Source: NCEH01 sp043195095 (GTDB lineage Bacteria; Pseudomonadota; Alphaproteobacteria; Rhizobiales; Xanthobacteraceae). Taken from it: a stretch of DNA of 64,000 bases. Within the stretch, counting starts at the first letter, position 1, and each line of letters opens with the position of its first letter. Where the stretch lies: assembly GCF_043195095.1 (NCBI RefSeq), contig NZ_JBAFWN010000002.1. One strand, 5' to 3'. Positions 63,586-64,000 of this stretch are shown here, one piece after another. The position numbers and the translations under genes were made by a program. Below the pieces are notes generated by a model. The model was not told where the DNA came from and ran no database searches. It saw only the letters and a list, made by a program, of their open reading frames with translations.

Positions 63586-64000
63586 GAGAACCCGAGAGGT
63601 AAAGTCCCGACCAAAACAGGAAAATTCGGTCCGATCATTTTGTCCTTGTCGCCAAAGGGACAGACCCATAAGTCATGGCTGGCAGGGTGGCAGCATTTAT
63701 TGTCGATGCGGAGCATAGGAATAGCGATTTTCTCAAATCGGCGCCTCTCTCCGCATCACTCGCTTCCTCTCACGAATTTGTCTAGTGCTCAGAATTGACC
63801 TTGTCGAGGCGGGCGGCCTACTTTCTGCTCCCGATCCATTCCAATCACAAGCGAGGCATTTGACGCGCCAGCCCTTGCCGATGAATAGATGACGGCTTTC
63901 GGTTGCGGTAAGTTGGGTCGAGAATGTCCGTCATGCCGGCGGGTCCAGAAGGGCAGCTACACGGCACTGGCTACCGGATAGCTGACAGTCCGGATGCGGC
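63586..64000. other. Right end of window
   Basis: About 400 bases in which I see no gene, tRNA or repeat matching the island's left side. The right boundary of the island is therefore not visible. Confidence 0.4.

Overview
The window looks like chromosome from a high-G+C alphaproteobacterium, probably of the Hyphomicrobiales (Rhizobiales) type. The basis is G/C-ending codon use, several FadR-type GntR regulators, a tripartite tricarboxylate (TTT) transporter, CUT1 sugar transport, and small families such as DUF1488 and DUF2161. This is inferred from gene content only; there is no rRNA or tRNA to place it.

Positions 1-12.2 kb hold exported and stress functions. A formylglycine-generating enzyme (5' end outside the window) is translationally coupled to a Tat-exported arylsulfatase and a beta-barrel protein. 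A Tat amidohydrolase, a secreted Cys-repeat miniprotein, CopD/CopC, an NTF2-like protein, a DUF305 protein, a YVTN propeller, an ECF sigma/anti-sigma pair and a DUF2161 protein follow.

Positions 12.2-31.7 kb are a catabolic region. A LysR gene faces a 3-hydroxyisobutyrate-dehydrogenase-like enzyme, an aldehyde dehydrogenase and a SAF-domain dehydrogenase. A ten-gene minus-strand run (26.9 to 17.6 kb) encodes two amidohydrolase-fold proteins, a full CUT1 ABC transporter, a mandelate-racemase-like dehydratase, a small SCP2-like protein, an alpha/beta hydrolase and a GntR regulator. Facing it are uxuA (mannonate dehydratase), an SDR, another GntR regulator, an FAH-family dehydratase and RidA. 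A repeated 11-bp operator candidate links the uxuA and FAH promoters. The set fits uptake and degradation of a sugar acid or its lactone, substrate unknown.

Positions 31.7-41 kb hold a TTT transporter (TctCBA), a GntR regulator, a second SAF dehydrogenase, a BKACE (DUF849) enzyme and an SDR. Decayed IS3-family remnants lie on both sides, and a TTGMATGCAA motif recurs around the regulator and transporter. Positions 41-46.5 kb hold DUF1488 and a mannose/mannoside cluster (ManA, a GT4 fusion protein, GH130).

From 47 kb to at least 63.6 kb lies a mobile, defence-like island with lower G+C. It holds an IS5-family element with recognisable ends, an HNH-like protein, a tightly overlapping TA-like/serine-recombinase operon, a P4-type tyrosine integrase, AlpA, a frameshifted DUF927 gene, an HUH-like replication protein with a palindrome behind it, a DUF4297-like nuclease/HerA pair, and a compact Mrr-like nuclease-nSTAND ATPase fusion. 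The last three units are the most interesting part of the window.
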